A program made the position numbers and the translations under genes. 64,000 nt of DNA from positions 15,241,380 through 15,305,379 of the forward strand of contig CM028336.1 of assembly GCA_016647705.1 (NCBI GenBank), in the 5' to 3' direction. The DNA comes from Eucommia ulmoides. Taxonomy: Eukaryota > Streptophyta > Magnoliopsida > Garryales > Eucommiaceae. Shown here piece after piece: positions 24,401 to 33,214 of the stretch; within the stretch, counting starts at the first letter, position 1, and each line of letters begins with the position of its first letter. The notes beneath the pieces are model-generated. The model had not been told where the DNA came from, did not search any database, and worked only from the letters and a program-made list of their open reading frames with translations.

Positions 24401-24758
24401 GTAAAAGGTGGATTTTTTAACCAGACAAAAAACTATTTAGGTTTTTTACGACCCATCTGTTTATCTCACCATGAATCTTTGGGAGTGGGATTGAGGCAAG
24501 AAAGAAATCTGTTAGTATAGTCATACCAGGAGTATCAATCACGTTTAGAATCTGGCCATCCCTCTGTACCGTCGTTCGCATTTCACATGTACTAGTAACA
24601 CCCGCTGAATTAGCCCTTGATATAAAAGCCTTTTTACCAAGAATGCTATTCCCCGTTGCACTTTTCCCATTGCCAGTACGTCCAACCAAAACCACAGTTC
24701 GAACCACATTGGAAGGAGAAGTTAGCTCCCAATCATCATCTATGGAGCTCCCACCCAT
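8724..24758 (-). CDS. AIG1/IAN-type GTPase, five coding exons, 340 aa
   Basis: This is a plant immune-associated nucleotide-binding (AIG1/GIMAP-like) GTPase, a GTP-binding protein family linked to pathogen and stress responses and membrane association. Coding exons on the minus strand are 24758-24527, 20678-20401, 10791-10627, 10490-10356 and 8936-8724. All junctions are GT-AG and the join is 1023 bp with no internal stop. The P-loop GRTGNGKS is at residues 26-33, DTPG at 75-78, the AIG1 conserved box around 107-125 ([10 protein letters not shown]), TGGDEL (G4-like) at 145-150, and NRTVLFDN (G5 region) at 178-185. A charged coiled coil covers about 215-335. The protein ends KCAIL, a CaaX box of the geranylgeranylation type. 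Length is normal for the family. The long introns hold Copia, hAT and Harbinger-like DNA. The gene appears intact; expression is not shown. The symbol is left blank because the specific paralogue is unclear. Confidence 0.9.
8937..10355 (-). other. Intron 4 of AIG1-like gene
   Basis: 1419 bp, AT-rich. I see no recognisable transposon, RNA gene or extra exon in it. Confidence 0.75.
10356..10490 (-). CDS. AIG1-like GTPase coding exon 4
   Basis: It is 135 bp, phase 0, residues 226-270 (begins KGETKLRDQ, ends RITEM). Acceptor TTTGACAG and donor GTATAG flank it. The helix is rich in E, K and R and starts the C-terminal coiled coil. Intron 3, before it, is only 136 bp. Confidence 0.88.
10627..10791 (-). 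CDS. AIG1-like GTPase coding exon 3
   Basis: It is 165 bp, phase 0, residues 171-225. It follows acceptor TTTTAG and ends GAGTTGAAG before donor GTGAGA. It carries the G5-like NRTVLFDN motif and the [10 protein letters not shown] helix that follows the G domain. A plus-strand ORF over the same bases is a shadow. Confidence 0.9.
11210..14640 (+). pseudogene. Decayed Copia pol (integrase, RT, RNase H)
   Basis: It is antisense to the host gene. Integrase is recognisable from about 11300 (GKMAKSPFV) to 12060 ([18 protein letters not shown]), with many stops. RT begins near 12340, reads [11 protein letters not shown] about 12420, and has YVND where YVDD is expected (about 12795), so a catalytic aspartate is lost. 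A hAT-like element splits RT at 12895-13806; the frame resumes with [16 protein letters not shown] at about 13820. RNase H shows [17 protein letters not shown] near 14280 and a CDNNGAI motif near 14405. The 5' part (LTR, gag, protease) is missing. The PPT AGTGGGAGAT lies at 14641-14650. Confidence 0.85.
12895..13806. mobile_element. hAT-like insertion in Copia RT
   Basis: It interrupts the Copia RT reading frame. Flanks are TCCTAATC (12887-12894) and TCCCAATC (13807-13814), an 8 bp duplication with one difference. Terminal inverted similarity includes GGATTTAAGTATTAG on the left against the reverse complement GGTTTTAAATTGTGG on the right, and both ends carry TTACGTA motifs. The interior has no transposase. 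Confidence 0.75.
14651..16718 (+). mobile_element. 3' LTR of intron-2 Copia element
   Basis: It starts directly after the PPT and resembles the LTR start at 23544 (…AACCCTATAGTCAATC). A TATAAAAGG box lies at about 15720 with an R-like region after it. The end near 16718 (…TTCTTCA) is set by comparison with 1-640 and is approximate. Length is about 2.1 kb. A (TA)n microsatellite lies at 15368-15405. A TGGTATCAC string at about 15340 resembles a PBS but sits inside the LTR. Confidence 0.65.
15368..15406. repeat. (TA)n microsatellite
   Basis: About 38 bp of uninterrupted AT dinucleotides inside the Copia LTR. Confidence 0.95.
16850..19412 (-). mobile_element. Inverted Copia LTR, split by Harbinger-like element
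   Basis: Read on the minus strand from about 19412 (AGGAGATAAGTCCTATAG) to 17930 and on to about 16850, this matches the LTR at 14651-15830 on the plus strand. Shared blocks include GTCCTATAGTCAATCT, GACCATAAAGGGACTT, TTGGTATCA(G/C), and CTTTTGATATGAAC with GTGGGTAGCTCACAA. It is interrupted at 17938-19195 by a TTA-flanked element. With its plus-strand partner it makes a large inverted repeat within intron 2. The lower boundary is uncertain. Confidence 0.65.
17938..19195. mobile_element. Harbinger/Tourist-like element
   Basis: It is flanked by TTA at 17935-17937 and 19196-19198. The right end, reverse-complemented, reads CGGCTCGTTTGGTTGGATG; the left reads CAATGCATTTAGTTGGACAG, a decayed TIR. 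Both subterminal regions carry GGTGGAAT(G/A)GAAT. An internal ~145 bp direct duplication (about 18150-18430, CAATTTAGTCCTA blocks) is followed by repeated TTCCC/GAAATAGAAA tracts. Termini and interior resemble the 41089-42152 element. No transposase is visible. Confidence 0.65.
19425..19900 (+). pseudogene. Copia gag end and protease fragment
   Basis: In the plus strand a degenerate zinc knuckle ([16 protein letters not shown], about 19494-19545) is followed by a protease-like stretch [19 protein letters not shown] at about 19648-19705, where Copia elements have a D(S/T)GA active site; here the order is scrambled to GTDAS. The frame is broken downstream and ends before exon 2 of the GTPase gene. 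It abuts the start of the inverted LTR at 19412. Confidence 0.6.
20401..20678 (-). CDS. AIG1-like GTPase coding exon 2
   Basis: It encodes residues 78-170, starting after acceptor TTTGCAG (20679-20680) and ending CCTTTAAAG before donor GTAGG at 20400. It completes the DTPG motif across the junction and carries the AIG1 conserved box and the TGGDEL motif. Confidence 0.92.
21221..21400 (-). other. Unrecognised 60-codon open segment inside intron 1
   Basis: On the same strand as the host gene, a 60-codon stretch is open and has protein-like composition (begins [11 protein letters not shown]; contains [19 protein letters not shown] and ends [12 protein letters not shown]...). No ATG starts it: its first codon is TTG, with an in-frame stop just upstream. 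I do not recognise the family. It may be a captured or degraded exon, or chance. Confidence 0.35.
21690..23543 (+). pseudogene. Second decayed Copia pol (RT-RNase H), intron 1
   Basis: This copy is the same family and orientation as the intron-2 copy. The integrase-RT linker near 21700-21960 aligns with 12030-12290 (shared ...[21 protein letters not shown] / [21 protein letters not shown]). RT follows with stops; its catalytic site reads YVDN at about 22555 instead of YVDD. RNase H is recognisable from about 23130. It ends at the PPT AGTAGGAGAT (to 23543). Everything 5' of the linker is missing. Confidence 0.85.
23544..23882 (+). mobile_element. Copia LTR 5' fragment
   Basis: It begins TATTGGAGATAAGCCCTATA after the PPT and follows the LTR at 14651 for about 340 bp through a CTTGTGGGG(T/G) block and a CATTAGT(G/A)T(G/A)AGATA block, then stops matching at about 23882. 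Confidence 0.7.
23960..24265. mobile_element. hAT-like element terminus
   Basis: The sequence ends ATTGCCAGCCCTA at 24265. In reverse complement this is TAGGGCTGGCAAT, a common plant hAT terminal sequence. The preceding region has repeated CGTGT(C/T)/CCGTGTTTATCCG motifs typical of subterminal regions. The other terminus and the target duplication were not found, so the left limit is a guess. Confidence 0.45.
24527..24758 (-). CDS. AIG1-like GTPase coding exon 1
   Basis: It encodes residues 1-77 plus the first base of G78. The ATG at 24758 is preceded one base upstream by a TTTTATAG acceptor, so the start codon sits at the beginning of its exon. It contains the P-loop and switch threonines (GVTSTCE). 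It ends CCTG before the donor GTATGA at 24526. Confidence 0.92.
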
Positions 24759-24759
24759 C

Positions 24760-25202
24760 CTATAAAATTAAACAAGAATATAAGGGACAAAAGCAAGTAC
24801 CAATTCGATTTCTTATGCTCATCCAAATCAAAGGCTGAACATACACCACAAATTTCAAAAGAACCGGCCAGACTTGTATGACTTGGATAATATACAGCAA
24901 AGATCAAGATCACTAGACCAGAATTTCCGATTGAAGGAATTTCTTAGGAAGCGAAAACTGATCGTTAACAAATTACCCACAATCATCCAGATAATAGTAT
25001 TTTTTACAAACTAGCACATTGATCGAAAGAAAATCAGGAGATTGTTGAGCACAACTCCACCTTACAATTCCGCTTCGTTGTATTGCCGTCTGAAGGGGTC
25101 GTGATAATATCTCATAACCACAAATCTATACAAGTGTTAAATCTTAAAGACTCGTGGATGTCAACATATTGATCAACTCAATCATCGCGTAAGGTGATGT
25201 AC
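24760..25202 (-). other. 5' UTR intron of AIG1-like gene (predicted)
   Basis: A donor CAAACAG|GTACAT at 25203/25202 and an acceptor TTTTATAG at 24760-24761, one base before the ATG, define a 443 bp leader intron. This is a prediction from splice signals only. Confidence 0.6.
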
Positions 25203-25335
25203 CTGTTTGTAGCTCCTGAGACCAAGGATCGCGGAAGCGAGAAGAGGATTAAGGAAGACAAAAGCAGAAGTGGTATTTCTTCTTTGGAGAGAGAGAAGGA
25301 AAAGTATCACCGGTTTGTAATCCACTAGAATTCGG
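25203..25335 (-). promoter_or_regulatory. 5' UTR exon and core-promoter region of AIG1-like gene
   Basis: On the minus strand a pyrimidine-rich patch (CTTTTCCTTCTCTCTCTCC, near 25310-25290) of the plant Y-patch type precedes a leader rich in CTTC and ending at the donor at 25203. No clear TATA box was found. GC content is higher here than in the AT-rich repeat that begins at about 25440, which marks the upstream limit of the gene. Confidence 0.5.
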
Positions 25336-25439
25336 ACACTTGGGGCAAAGGAAGAAGCCACCTTGGGCTTTTCGTCTTTTCCTTATTCAGGGGATTGGGG
25401 ACTTATTTCTGCAGTTGCAGAATAACAAGATTTTAAAAT

Positions 25440-26740
25440 TTTGAATTTTTAAATTTTTGAATAATTTTTTTAGATGAATAATTTAATTTTTTTAATTTTT
25501 TTATATAGATAGATAAATATTTATACTTAGGTTTTTAAAATTTATTAAATTATGAATATATCTCATTATATAATATTTATTTAATAATTTAATAATATAA
25601 TTTTTATACTTATTTTAATAATATAATTTTGATTATAATAATTATTTTAGTAATAAGATTTTTTTACATATATAATTTTATTATATAATATACAATGAGA
25701 ATTTTTTTTTTTTGAAATTCATACAATTACAAAATAAAAATAGATTTGAAGTGAAATAGAAAGATTTAGAAATAACATGTGTTTTAAAAGTATTTACAAA
25801 TTTCTCTTATTCTCTTATTTTTTTATTTTATAAATGAATTAGCATATCATTCGTGTCTAAAGAAACAAGTGTAAAAAAAATTAATTTAATTTTTGTGAGT
25901 TTAATGTTTTAGTATTATTATTAAAATTAATGTTCACGTATTATTTCCATAATTTTTGTAAATTTAATGTCTATAATTTTTGTATATTATATTTTTGGTT
26001 TCATATTATTTATTTAATTTGTTTTTTGTAATTTTAATGGTTCAATATTATTATTAACTTTAATATTCACATATTATTTCTATAAGTTTTATAAATTTAA
26101 TGTCCATAGATTATATATATTATATTCCTCTTTTATATTATTTTTTTAATTTAATTTCTATAAATTTAATATTAGAGTATTATTACTGAATTTAATGTTC
26201 ATGTATTATTTTTATAATTTTTTGTAAATTTAGTATCAATAATTTTCGTATATTATATTTTCTCTTTTATATTATTTTTTAATTTAATTTCTTTAATTTT
26301 AATGTTTCATTATTATTACTAAGTTTAATGTACATATATTGATTCCACAATTTTCGTAAGTTTGATGTCCATAATGTTTGTATATTATAAATCCTCATTT
26401 AAATTATTTCTATAATTTAATTTCTGTAAATTTAATGTTATTAGTAAATTTAATGTGTATATATTAATTACATAATTTTCACAAATTTTATATTTATAAT
26501 TTCTATATATTATATTTTCTCTTTTATATTAATTTAATATCCATAATTGCCGTATATTATATTTTCTTTTTTATATTATTTTTTTAATTTAATTTGGATA
26601 AATTTAATGTTTTAGTATTATTACTAAATTTAATGTCAATATACTATTTTTATAATTTCTGTAAATTTAATATCCATAATTTTCGTATTTTATATTTTCT
26701 TTTTTATATTATTTCTTTAATTTTATTGGTTTATGATGAG
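25440..26740. repeat. AT-rich minisatellite array
   Basis: Repeated segments of type TAAATTTAATGT, TATTATTACTAAATTTAATG and CGTATATTATATTTTCT recur roughly every 110-140 bp from about 25880 to 26730. In reverse complement they match the bodies of the two Helitron-like elements at 43990-45830. No Helitron termini were found here, so this may be a truncated inverted relative. Confidence 0.65.
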
Positions 26741-27377
26741 GGAAAATTCGATCAGCCTTGAAAAGGCGCCACGTGTCTCAAACAAGCGATTGGCACAAGA
26801 ACTCCAAATATCCCAACTCGACTAGGCCCCGTCTTTACACCCGGCTAGGGTCATGCCTCCCTGGGAGCGAGCGCCACAATGCTTTTTCTCTCAAGCAGTC
26901 TGAGTTGCCACTACCAGATAACGAAGGTATACTTACTCTCTCCAGATAATGGCTCTACGATTGTCTCTCGCAATCACTGTCATCTTTATGGTAACTGGAT
27001 AGGGATTAATGCGATAACCATTGTAATATCCCGAAAATTTATATTTTTGAAAAATCTTATTTTATATAAGTTTAATATTTTTGGAGACGGTTTTGTAAAT
27101 TTGAGGTATTAATAATATTTGATAATTTTTTGGATTAAATATAAATTTTAAATTGACTTTTCAAAGTTTTGAGACTATTGTGTTGTTTAAAATATACTTT
27201 TAAAATTTTTGAAATATAATTAATATTTTTTTTATTTTAAAATGAGTATTATGTAAATAAATAAATAAATAAATTGCTCAAATGGTTTCCTTCTTTAAGA
27301 AGGAAATCAAATGACCACACATATTATGTATATATGTTATGTGTGTAACATGTGTTTTTATATAATAATAAAAATAA
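26741..27377. other. Spacer, no gene recognised
   Basis: A short GC-richer segment (26760-26990) with no recognisable protein is followed by AT-rich sequence. Two overlapping short ORFs have no family support. Confidence 0.4.
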
Positions 27378-28100
27378 TTGTTGATCTTAAGATTTTGATG
27401 GATAATTAAAAGGTTGAGGTTTTTTTGTGGAACTAACAGTTTGATTAAGTGTTTCAGTTTAGTAGTTCCAAACGATTAAGATATGATGATAAAGATGATA
27501 AAGGATTAAGAGGTTGAAGAATTTGAAGAATCTAGAGAAAACAACTCAGGTTAAATTTTAACTCTTAATATCCCAAATAGGATCACACATGACACAAAAA
27601 AAAATTTAAATAATTTTTATAAATATATTTGATTTTAATAGAATCCTAATTAGCTAAATTATCTGCTCCTATGTGTAATTGAAAAAGAAATATTAATAAG
27701 TGATTAAAATTGAACTTAAGTATTTAGTAGAGTTAACCGAGAAAAGAAATCGGTTAAAGGGGTGAAAACGTCAATAAAAATGGATTCAAAACGAATTGAG
27801 AGAAATGTTCTAGCATCTATAAGTCGACAGGTACGTCGATCAGAACAAAGAAGGAAAAGTCTTTGTATCTCTCGGTCGACAGGTAGGTCGACTTGTGCTT
27901 AAATATGAACTCTTTCTTATAACCTGTGATAAGAAATGTAACTCTTTGAATCTCACAAAAGTCAAATCAGAATTGCACGGAAGTCAAATCTGTACGAACA
28001 TCAACAACTCCACTTAATACCATATGATTTTAAGTGGAGTAACTCCTTTCTCATATATAGCACTTTGGGAAGTCTCGTTTATCCGATGTGGGATTCTAAC
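27378..28100 (+). mobile_element. Copia LTR fragment
   Basis: It begins TGTTGATC and follows the LTR starts at 63234 and, inverted, 4887 (TTTTGATGGATAATTAAA, GGATCACACATGACAC). GTCGAC-containing palindromic motifs lie at about 27820-27895. It ends near a CCGATGTGGGATTC motif. Sequence after about 28100 is not LTR-like. Confidence 0.6.
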
Positions 28101-28454
28101 AAAAATTACATAAAAACTAGTAGAAAATCTTAAATTATAGAACCCATATTATTCTCAAACATTCCATTATATACTTAAACAAGCATTCTAAGTAAACGAA
28201 AAACTTGAGTTCCAATACAAACAACTATTTAGCACGAGCTTACTAAGTCTTTATTACATGTGTACTAGCTTTGTTCATCATTACATTGTACCTTATATTG
28301 TTCAATGCATATCAGAATGGAAATATCTCATTCTGTATTGTTAGTGGGTATGTTGTGTTAGTCATCACTGGAACGATGTTAGTGGTCTCATAATGGTCAT
28401 CGATCTGGATTAAAGAAGGAGAAATATTAGTTACTAAAATAATTTATATTATGG

Positions 28455-28582
28455 TAACGTTTGGAATCGTATAATTGGAGACTTCGAATTGGAAATAAAA
28501 ATCATAAAATATTGAAACTTACATGTGTTCATTTCTATTTTAATTTCAAGACACCAATTTTATATGATCAAACATAATGTTA
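28455..28582. mobile_element. Possible short MITE
   Basis: The left end TAACGTTTGG and the reverse complement of the right end TAACATTATGTTTG, each followed by a related ATAAAATTGG / ATAATTGG block, suggest a ~130 bp foldback element. No clear target duplication. Confidence 0.35.
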
Positions 28583-29575
28583 AAAAAAAAACAATGATTT
28601 TTTTTTTTTATCCCTTAATTCATTGCTTACCATCTCTTGTAAATACTTATTGACAGTATTCAGCATCCCTTCCTTCATAATATCAAATAAACAAAGTCAA
28701 TAGTCATGTCACGTATAAGAGAAAAATTACTTATTTTTAATTAAATAATTGAGTTTCATTGAATCAAAACAAAATAATGTGCAAGAATAAAATAAACATG
28801 ATTTGTATGCACTTATATAATTTATATATTTTTTAGTTCAACTGATTTAAAATTTAATTTGCAGTTTTGTAATATTGCAATAGCAAGACATCATCACAAG
28901 CTCATTTTTGGAAATTGGTAATGTCAACAAGCAAAAAATGCAAAAACTATTAAAATATTTTAACTTTCAACCCGCTAGTCAACTTCCAACATTTATTTAA
29001 ATATCTCATAGGTGTAGTACAGTTTTTTTAGATAATGACAGAAAAATATACTAAATTATATTATAAAACATTCACGAGAATTTAAAAAAAAAAACATGAT
29101 AAAAATTTATTACCAATTTTATTTCCATGTACATTGATTATATATCCACTCAAAGCATTTCTATTTTCACTCATTATTTAGTGAACTTCATCTTAATAAC
29201 AATACAAAAAATAAAATAAAATAACGTATTAATGAAACTGACCAACAAACAAAGTTAACAATCACTTCAATGTAAATTTAGAAAAAAAAATAAAAATGAA
29301 AACGTTATAGTCTACTACGAAAAGGATTTTGTTTTTTGGACTTTTCTATGGTTCAACAAGTTGAACTAGTATGTCCAGTATAGGTTTTAAATCACTGATA
29401 AATATTAACTTATGATTTTTTTTCAAGTTAGGTTTATTTCTTTAATTATGCCTTTAGCCACATGTTACATTCGATACATATAACATGACAAATAATTTTT
29501 TATATTTTTGAAAGATATTCTCTTTTCAATACATACTTTGGAACTAAAAAATAGGTAGAATAAACCTTGCAAATA
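28583..29575. other. AT-rich spacer
   Basis: Only homopolymer runs and low-complexity AT sequence were seen; no feature is supported. Confidence 0.5.
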
Positions 29576-29579
29576 TTAT

Positions 29580-29742
29580 GTCCCACATCGACCGACGAAT
29601 ACAAAAACTGAAGAAGAGAATCTTATCATATAAAAGCAACTGCAATCTGACAGGTAGATTCATAGAATCACATGCACAAAGATGAAGGCATTGCAATCTA
29701 ACAGGTAGATTCATAGAATCACATGCACAAAGATGAAGGCAT
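29580..29742 (+). promoter_or_regulatory. USE-like box, TATA box and 51 bp tandem duplication
   Basis: GTCCCACATCG at 29580-29590 matches the plant snRNA upstream sequence element (RTCCCACATCG). A TATAAAA box lies at 29629-29635, 38 bp after it, somewhat wider than the usual Pol II snRNA spacing. Directly after are two copies of a 51 bp unit (29641-29691, 29692-29742) with one difference. No known snRNA sequence follows. The same TCCCACAT motif also occurs in plant LTRs, so this could be an LTR remnant. Confidence 0.35.
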
Positions 29743-30830
29743 TGACTTTGTTCGTAGGTTCAGATTTGGTACTTTAAATTATTCATTCTAGTTTAATGTT
29801 TTAGCCGGTTCAACTGTTGTATTTTTTTTTAGTTTTACCAAAATTGAACATGTTATTGTGTGTTTTGATTTTTTTTAATAATCCAATTTGTTTTTAGGAC
29901 TTGTCGATGGTTTAAACCAATAAATCTTTCACTTTTAAGCTTTCACATTATTGATTCAAGGATTTATAACAACCACTATCTTCTATATCATACGTGGAGT
30001 CGTTAGTTGCACGTTGGGATAGAATACGATTGATCACAATTTGTGAAGCTAACTAACCAGAGTAAGAAGATAGAAGGTTGAACCAGTTATATGATCAAAG
30101 AGGTTTGTAAATTGGATCAGAGATCTCTCATAGATATGATTATTACGAGGAGGTTAGTAGATAGGTGTATCCAAGATGATAGCAACATCAATTCCTGTGA
30201 AATCTAAGATCTGAGGATCAGTTAGCATCATAAGACTTTTGAGCGTTTTGTCCGGTATGTTTACTTCTTGTTCTGGGCAACTCTTTTTTTAGCCAAGATA
30301 AATTAGTATTTAGAAACAACTCATTGATATTTTTATTCCTTTATTTAGTTTTCAAGGGATGAAAATAAAGAAAATTATTTTAGGTTTTATTAAACTCAAT
30401 GCATATGCTTGAGAATAGTTCAAAATACATGTGTTACAAATGAAATATCAAAATGAAGGCAACATTGGATCTGGACAGCGAGATGGAGCATCCAAAGGGC
30501 TAACAAACTGGTTGACAAACAATAAGAGTGAGCGTCGAAATAGTAGAGCTAGTGCTTGTTTAGCATTCGGATGCTGCCTATTCACCGCATGGATTTTGGA
30601 CACCTACTGTTTCTGGAATAAACCTTAGGAGGCTACATAGATTAACATATGCCTTATCGTGTTTATTACCCTGAGTTCTCTATTTATATCCCCTGCTTGA
30701 TATAAATCTTCTATCTTCTTTTAATACCCATTTACTCGCATGGCCCCTTAGGTTAGATTTGGTGTAATGGGGAAAAGGGGTTTAAAGGATTTTCAAGAAG
30801 ACATGTGATTCCGTCTCGGACGATGCTTCT
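29743..30830. other. Spacer, no gene recognised
   Basis: Moderately AT-rich; no feature found beyond short unsupported ORFs (for example 30431-30628). Confidence 0.45.
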
Positions 30831-30832
30831 CC

Positions 30833-31300
30833 TTGTTCCATTGTTTTGTGTCTGGAAAATCATTGCCTAAGGATTATGGGTTGGGGTGTTCTTGTTTCAA
30901 AGGACGGTGTTTATGTAAATCTTGTCAAAGAATTTTTACTCCAACCTGTTTATTCATGATTTTGGAGGTTGTCTTGGTGGCAAAATCATTAAGATATCTC
31001 CAAGTATCATCTCTCAGGTCTTGAAAGTCCCCGTCTTTGAATATCGAAGCTTTCATTTTGGAAGAACACCTCCAAGCTGTCTAGACATCCAAATTATATC
31101 TACCATTCCATGATACTTATGTAATGTCGATTTCTGTCCTAACATGAATATTGTTCCAATAGAGAATCTTAAACTTGAATTTTATGTTCTAGCTCAAATA
31201 TGTGATGCTTGGATTACTCCTCATAATTATGGTCAAGCAATCACCTTTATTTAGTTCAATCTACCGTAACCTATTTAGAGAAAATATACGATTGATCAAA
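30833..31300 (+). pseudogene. Decayed plant transposon-like protein segment
   Basis: Broken plus-strand frames read KNFYSNLFIHDFGGCLGGKIIKIS..., then NLKLEFYVLAQICDAWITPHNYGQ. This resembles loosely the 'FYANL...V.G..I.I....I...L.IP' pattern of the putative plant transposon proteins associated with retroelements. Several stops interrupt it. Assignment is weak. Confidence 0.3.
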
Positions 31301-31399
31301 GGATGCTAATTTATTATGAGATAGTTGAAGTGCGCAAGCCGTTTATCAATATCTAGATATGCTTCTTGATCGCTTTCATAAATTTGGTTAAATGTGAGT

Positions 31400-31800
31400 C
31401 AATAACAATAGTACTTGCACAAGCCCAACACGTATTTTCAAAGCTAAATTGATAAAATGATTTTTTAAATTTTAGGACGTGTACAACATCTGGATGGCCT
31501 CCGATACGTTCCAATGGTTTTTAGGTTAAAGCCAATGTGTGAGGATAGTCTAGTCAACCATTCGGAAGCTTCGTCCATTGCTAGGAATTGTCTTAATGGT
31601 CAACTATAACTTCAAGATGGTAGCGTATGTAGAAATTTAGGATTTTGGGACTCTTCATTGCGTATGTAAACAAACCCGAACCTTTCATGTCTTTCATGTC
31701 TTGTGTGATTTAAAGAGCTCATTTTTCAAGTCTTTTTTGCCTAAATCCATAAGTGGATGAAGCTCTCCCCTTGATTCATGGCCTATAAAGGGCCCTTCAG
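31400..31800 (+). repeat. Dispersed direct repeat, copy 1
   Basis: It resembles 32630-32967 continued at 40656-40760 across the Gypsy insertion (shared CAAGCCCAACACGTATTTTC-like, TAGTCAACCATTCGGAAGCT-like and TGTGTGATTTAAAGAG blocks). It is noncoding or decayed. Confidence 0.75.
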
Positions 31801-32629
31801 AACATAATATTACAAAGCAAGTCCTAGAAAATTTGTCCAGTGAGATTTTGATCCTTCCTCTTTTGATTAAAACAATTAACTCAAATAATGAAGAGTATCT
31901 TAATATTATCTGACCTCTCTGTTTATTTATTTGTTGACATTGTTATATTTTTCTATCGAGTGCTATTGATTTTCAGGAATAAAATTTTAATTTTTATTTC
32001 CTGTATTCTTTTATTATACCCAAATGCCTTATTACTATCGCTATTTTGGGTCCTTTGTCTCTAGTTGTGACAAAAGGGGGACAAATATTAGTTTGATTTA
32101 TATATCATACCACATAATAAGAGAAACTAAATGTATATATGTAGGGGGAGTTTTATATTTGATACACAAATAGTAAGGGGAATAAATTAACTTAGGGGAA
32201 GTTAAGAATTTTCACAGTTAAAGTTACACATGTCAATATGTATTGGATTCTTTCCATATTTTGATTTAGTGATATTTTGTTAAAATGTTTTAGGTAACAA
32301 GGTAACAGACTCCAACTAGGATCTTCATAGATACATATTAGTTAGGCGCGTCTAATGAAGTACTTATAATCTTCAATCTATAATTTTTTATTTTTTTTGT
32401 GTAATTTTCTTGTTAGGTTAGATGGATTGTACTTGGGTGTTTTTCACACAACTTTTGTTGGCATAATTCATTGATACATCGATTTGTATTTTTCATTTTT
32501 GCAATAGTTTGCATAGTGTTAGTGCAACTTTTATCAAAGAAGATCAAATCCAAAGATCGTCGATGCATTCAAACAAGATCATCAAGTACTCTGGTTGTTT
32601 TCAATAAGATACCAGCGTCCATGCACCAA

Positions 32630-32967
32630 CACAATACCACTTGCAAAAGCCCAACATGTATTTTCAAAGCCAAATTGTTAAAAATATGATTTTGTAAATT
32701 TTAGGATGTGTACAACATTTGGGTGGTCTCTCAATACATTCAAAAGGTTTTTAGGCTAAAGGCTATGTGTTAGGATGGTCTAGTCAACCATTCAGAAGCT
32801 TAGTCCAGTTCTTAGAACTGTCTTGATAGGTGGCTAGAACTTGTAGATGGTAGCGCGACGCCTTAATAAAATTGGTATACGATTATTCCATTTAATTCCT
32901 TTCCCCTTTTCATTTTGGAAATATAGAGAGTTAGGATTTTGAGACTCTTTGTTGTGTATGTAAATAA
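32630..32967 (+). repeat. Dispersed direct repeat, copy 2 (left of Gypsy insertion)
   Basis: Second copy of the 31400-31800 segment. It ends exactly at the Gypsy target site and continues at 40656-40760 (TCTTGTGTGATTTAAAGAG, CTTGATTCATGGCCT), so copy 1 behaves as the unoccupied site. Confidence 0.75.
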
Positions 32968-33156
32968 TGTAAGACCCTAATTTCCACATGTGCATATTCA
33001 TTAGCCGCATTTTAGAAACATTTAGAAAATAATGGGGTGTAATATGTCATTCCTAATTTAATTTAAAATTTTAGAGGTCAATTCACAATTTTAAAAACAT
33101 TAATTTTAATTTGAGGATTTAAATAATAACCAAAAGAAAATTTAGGGGATTTAAAA

Positions 33157-33214
<58 letters not shown>

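Larger units (their letters stand above)
20679..24526 (-). other. Intron 1 of AIG1-like gene
   Basis: 3848 bp containing an unrecognised minus-strand ORF segment (21221-21400), a Copia pol plus LTR fragment (21690-23882) and the terminus of a hAT-like element (to 24265). 20690-21200 and 21404-21690 show nothing recognisable. Confidence 0.85.
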
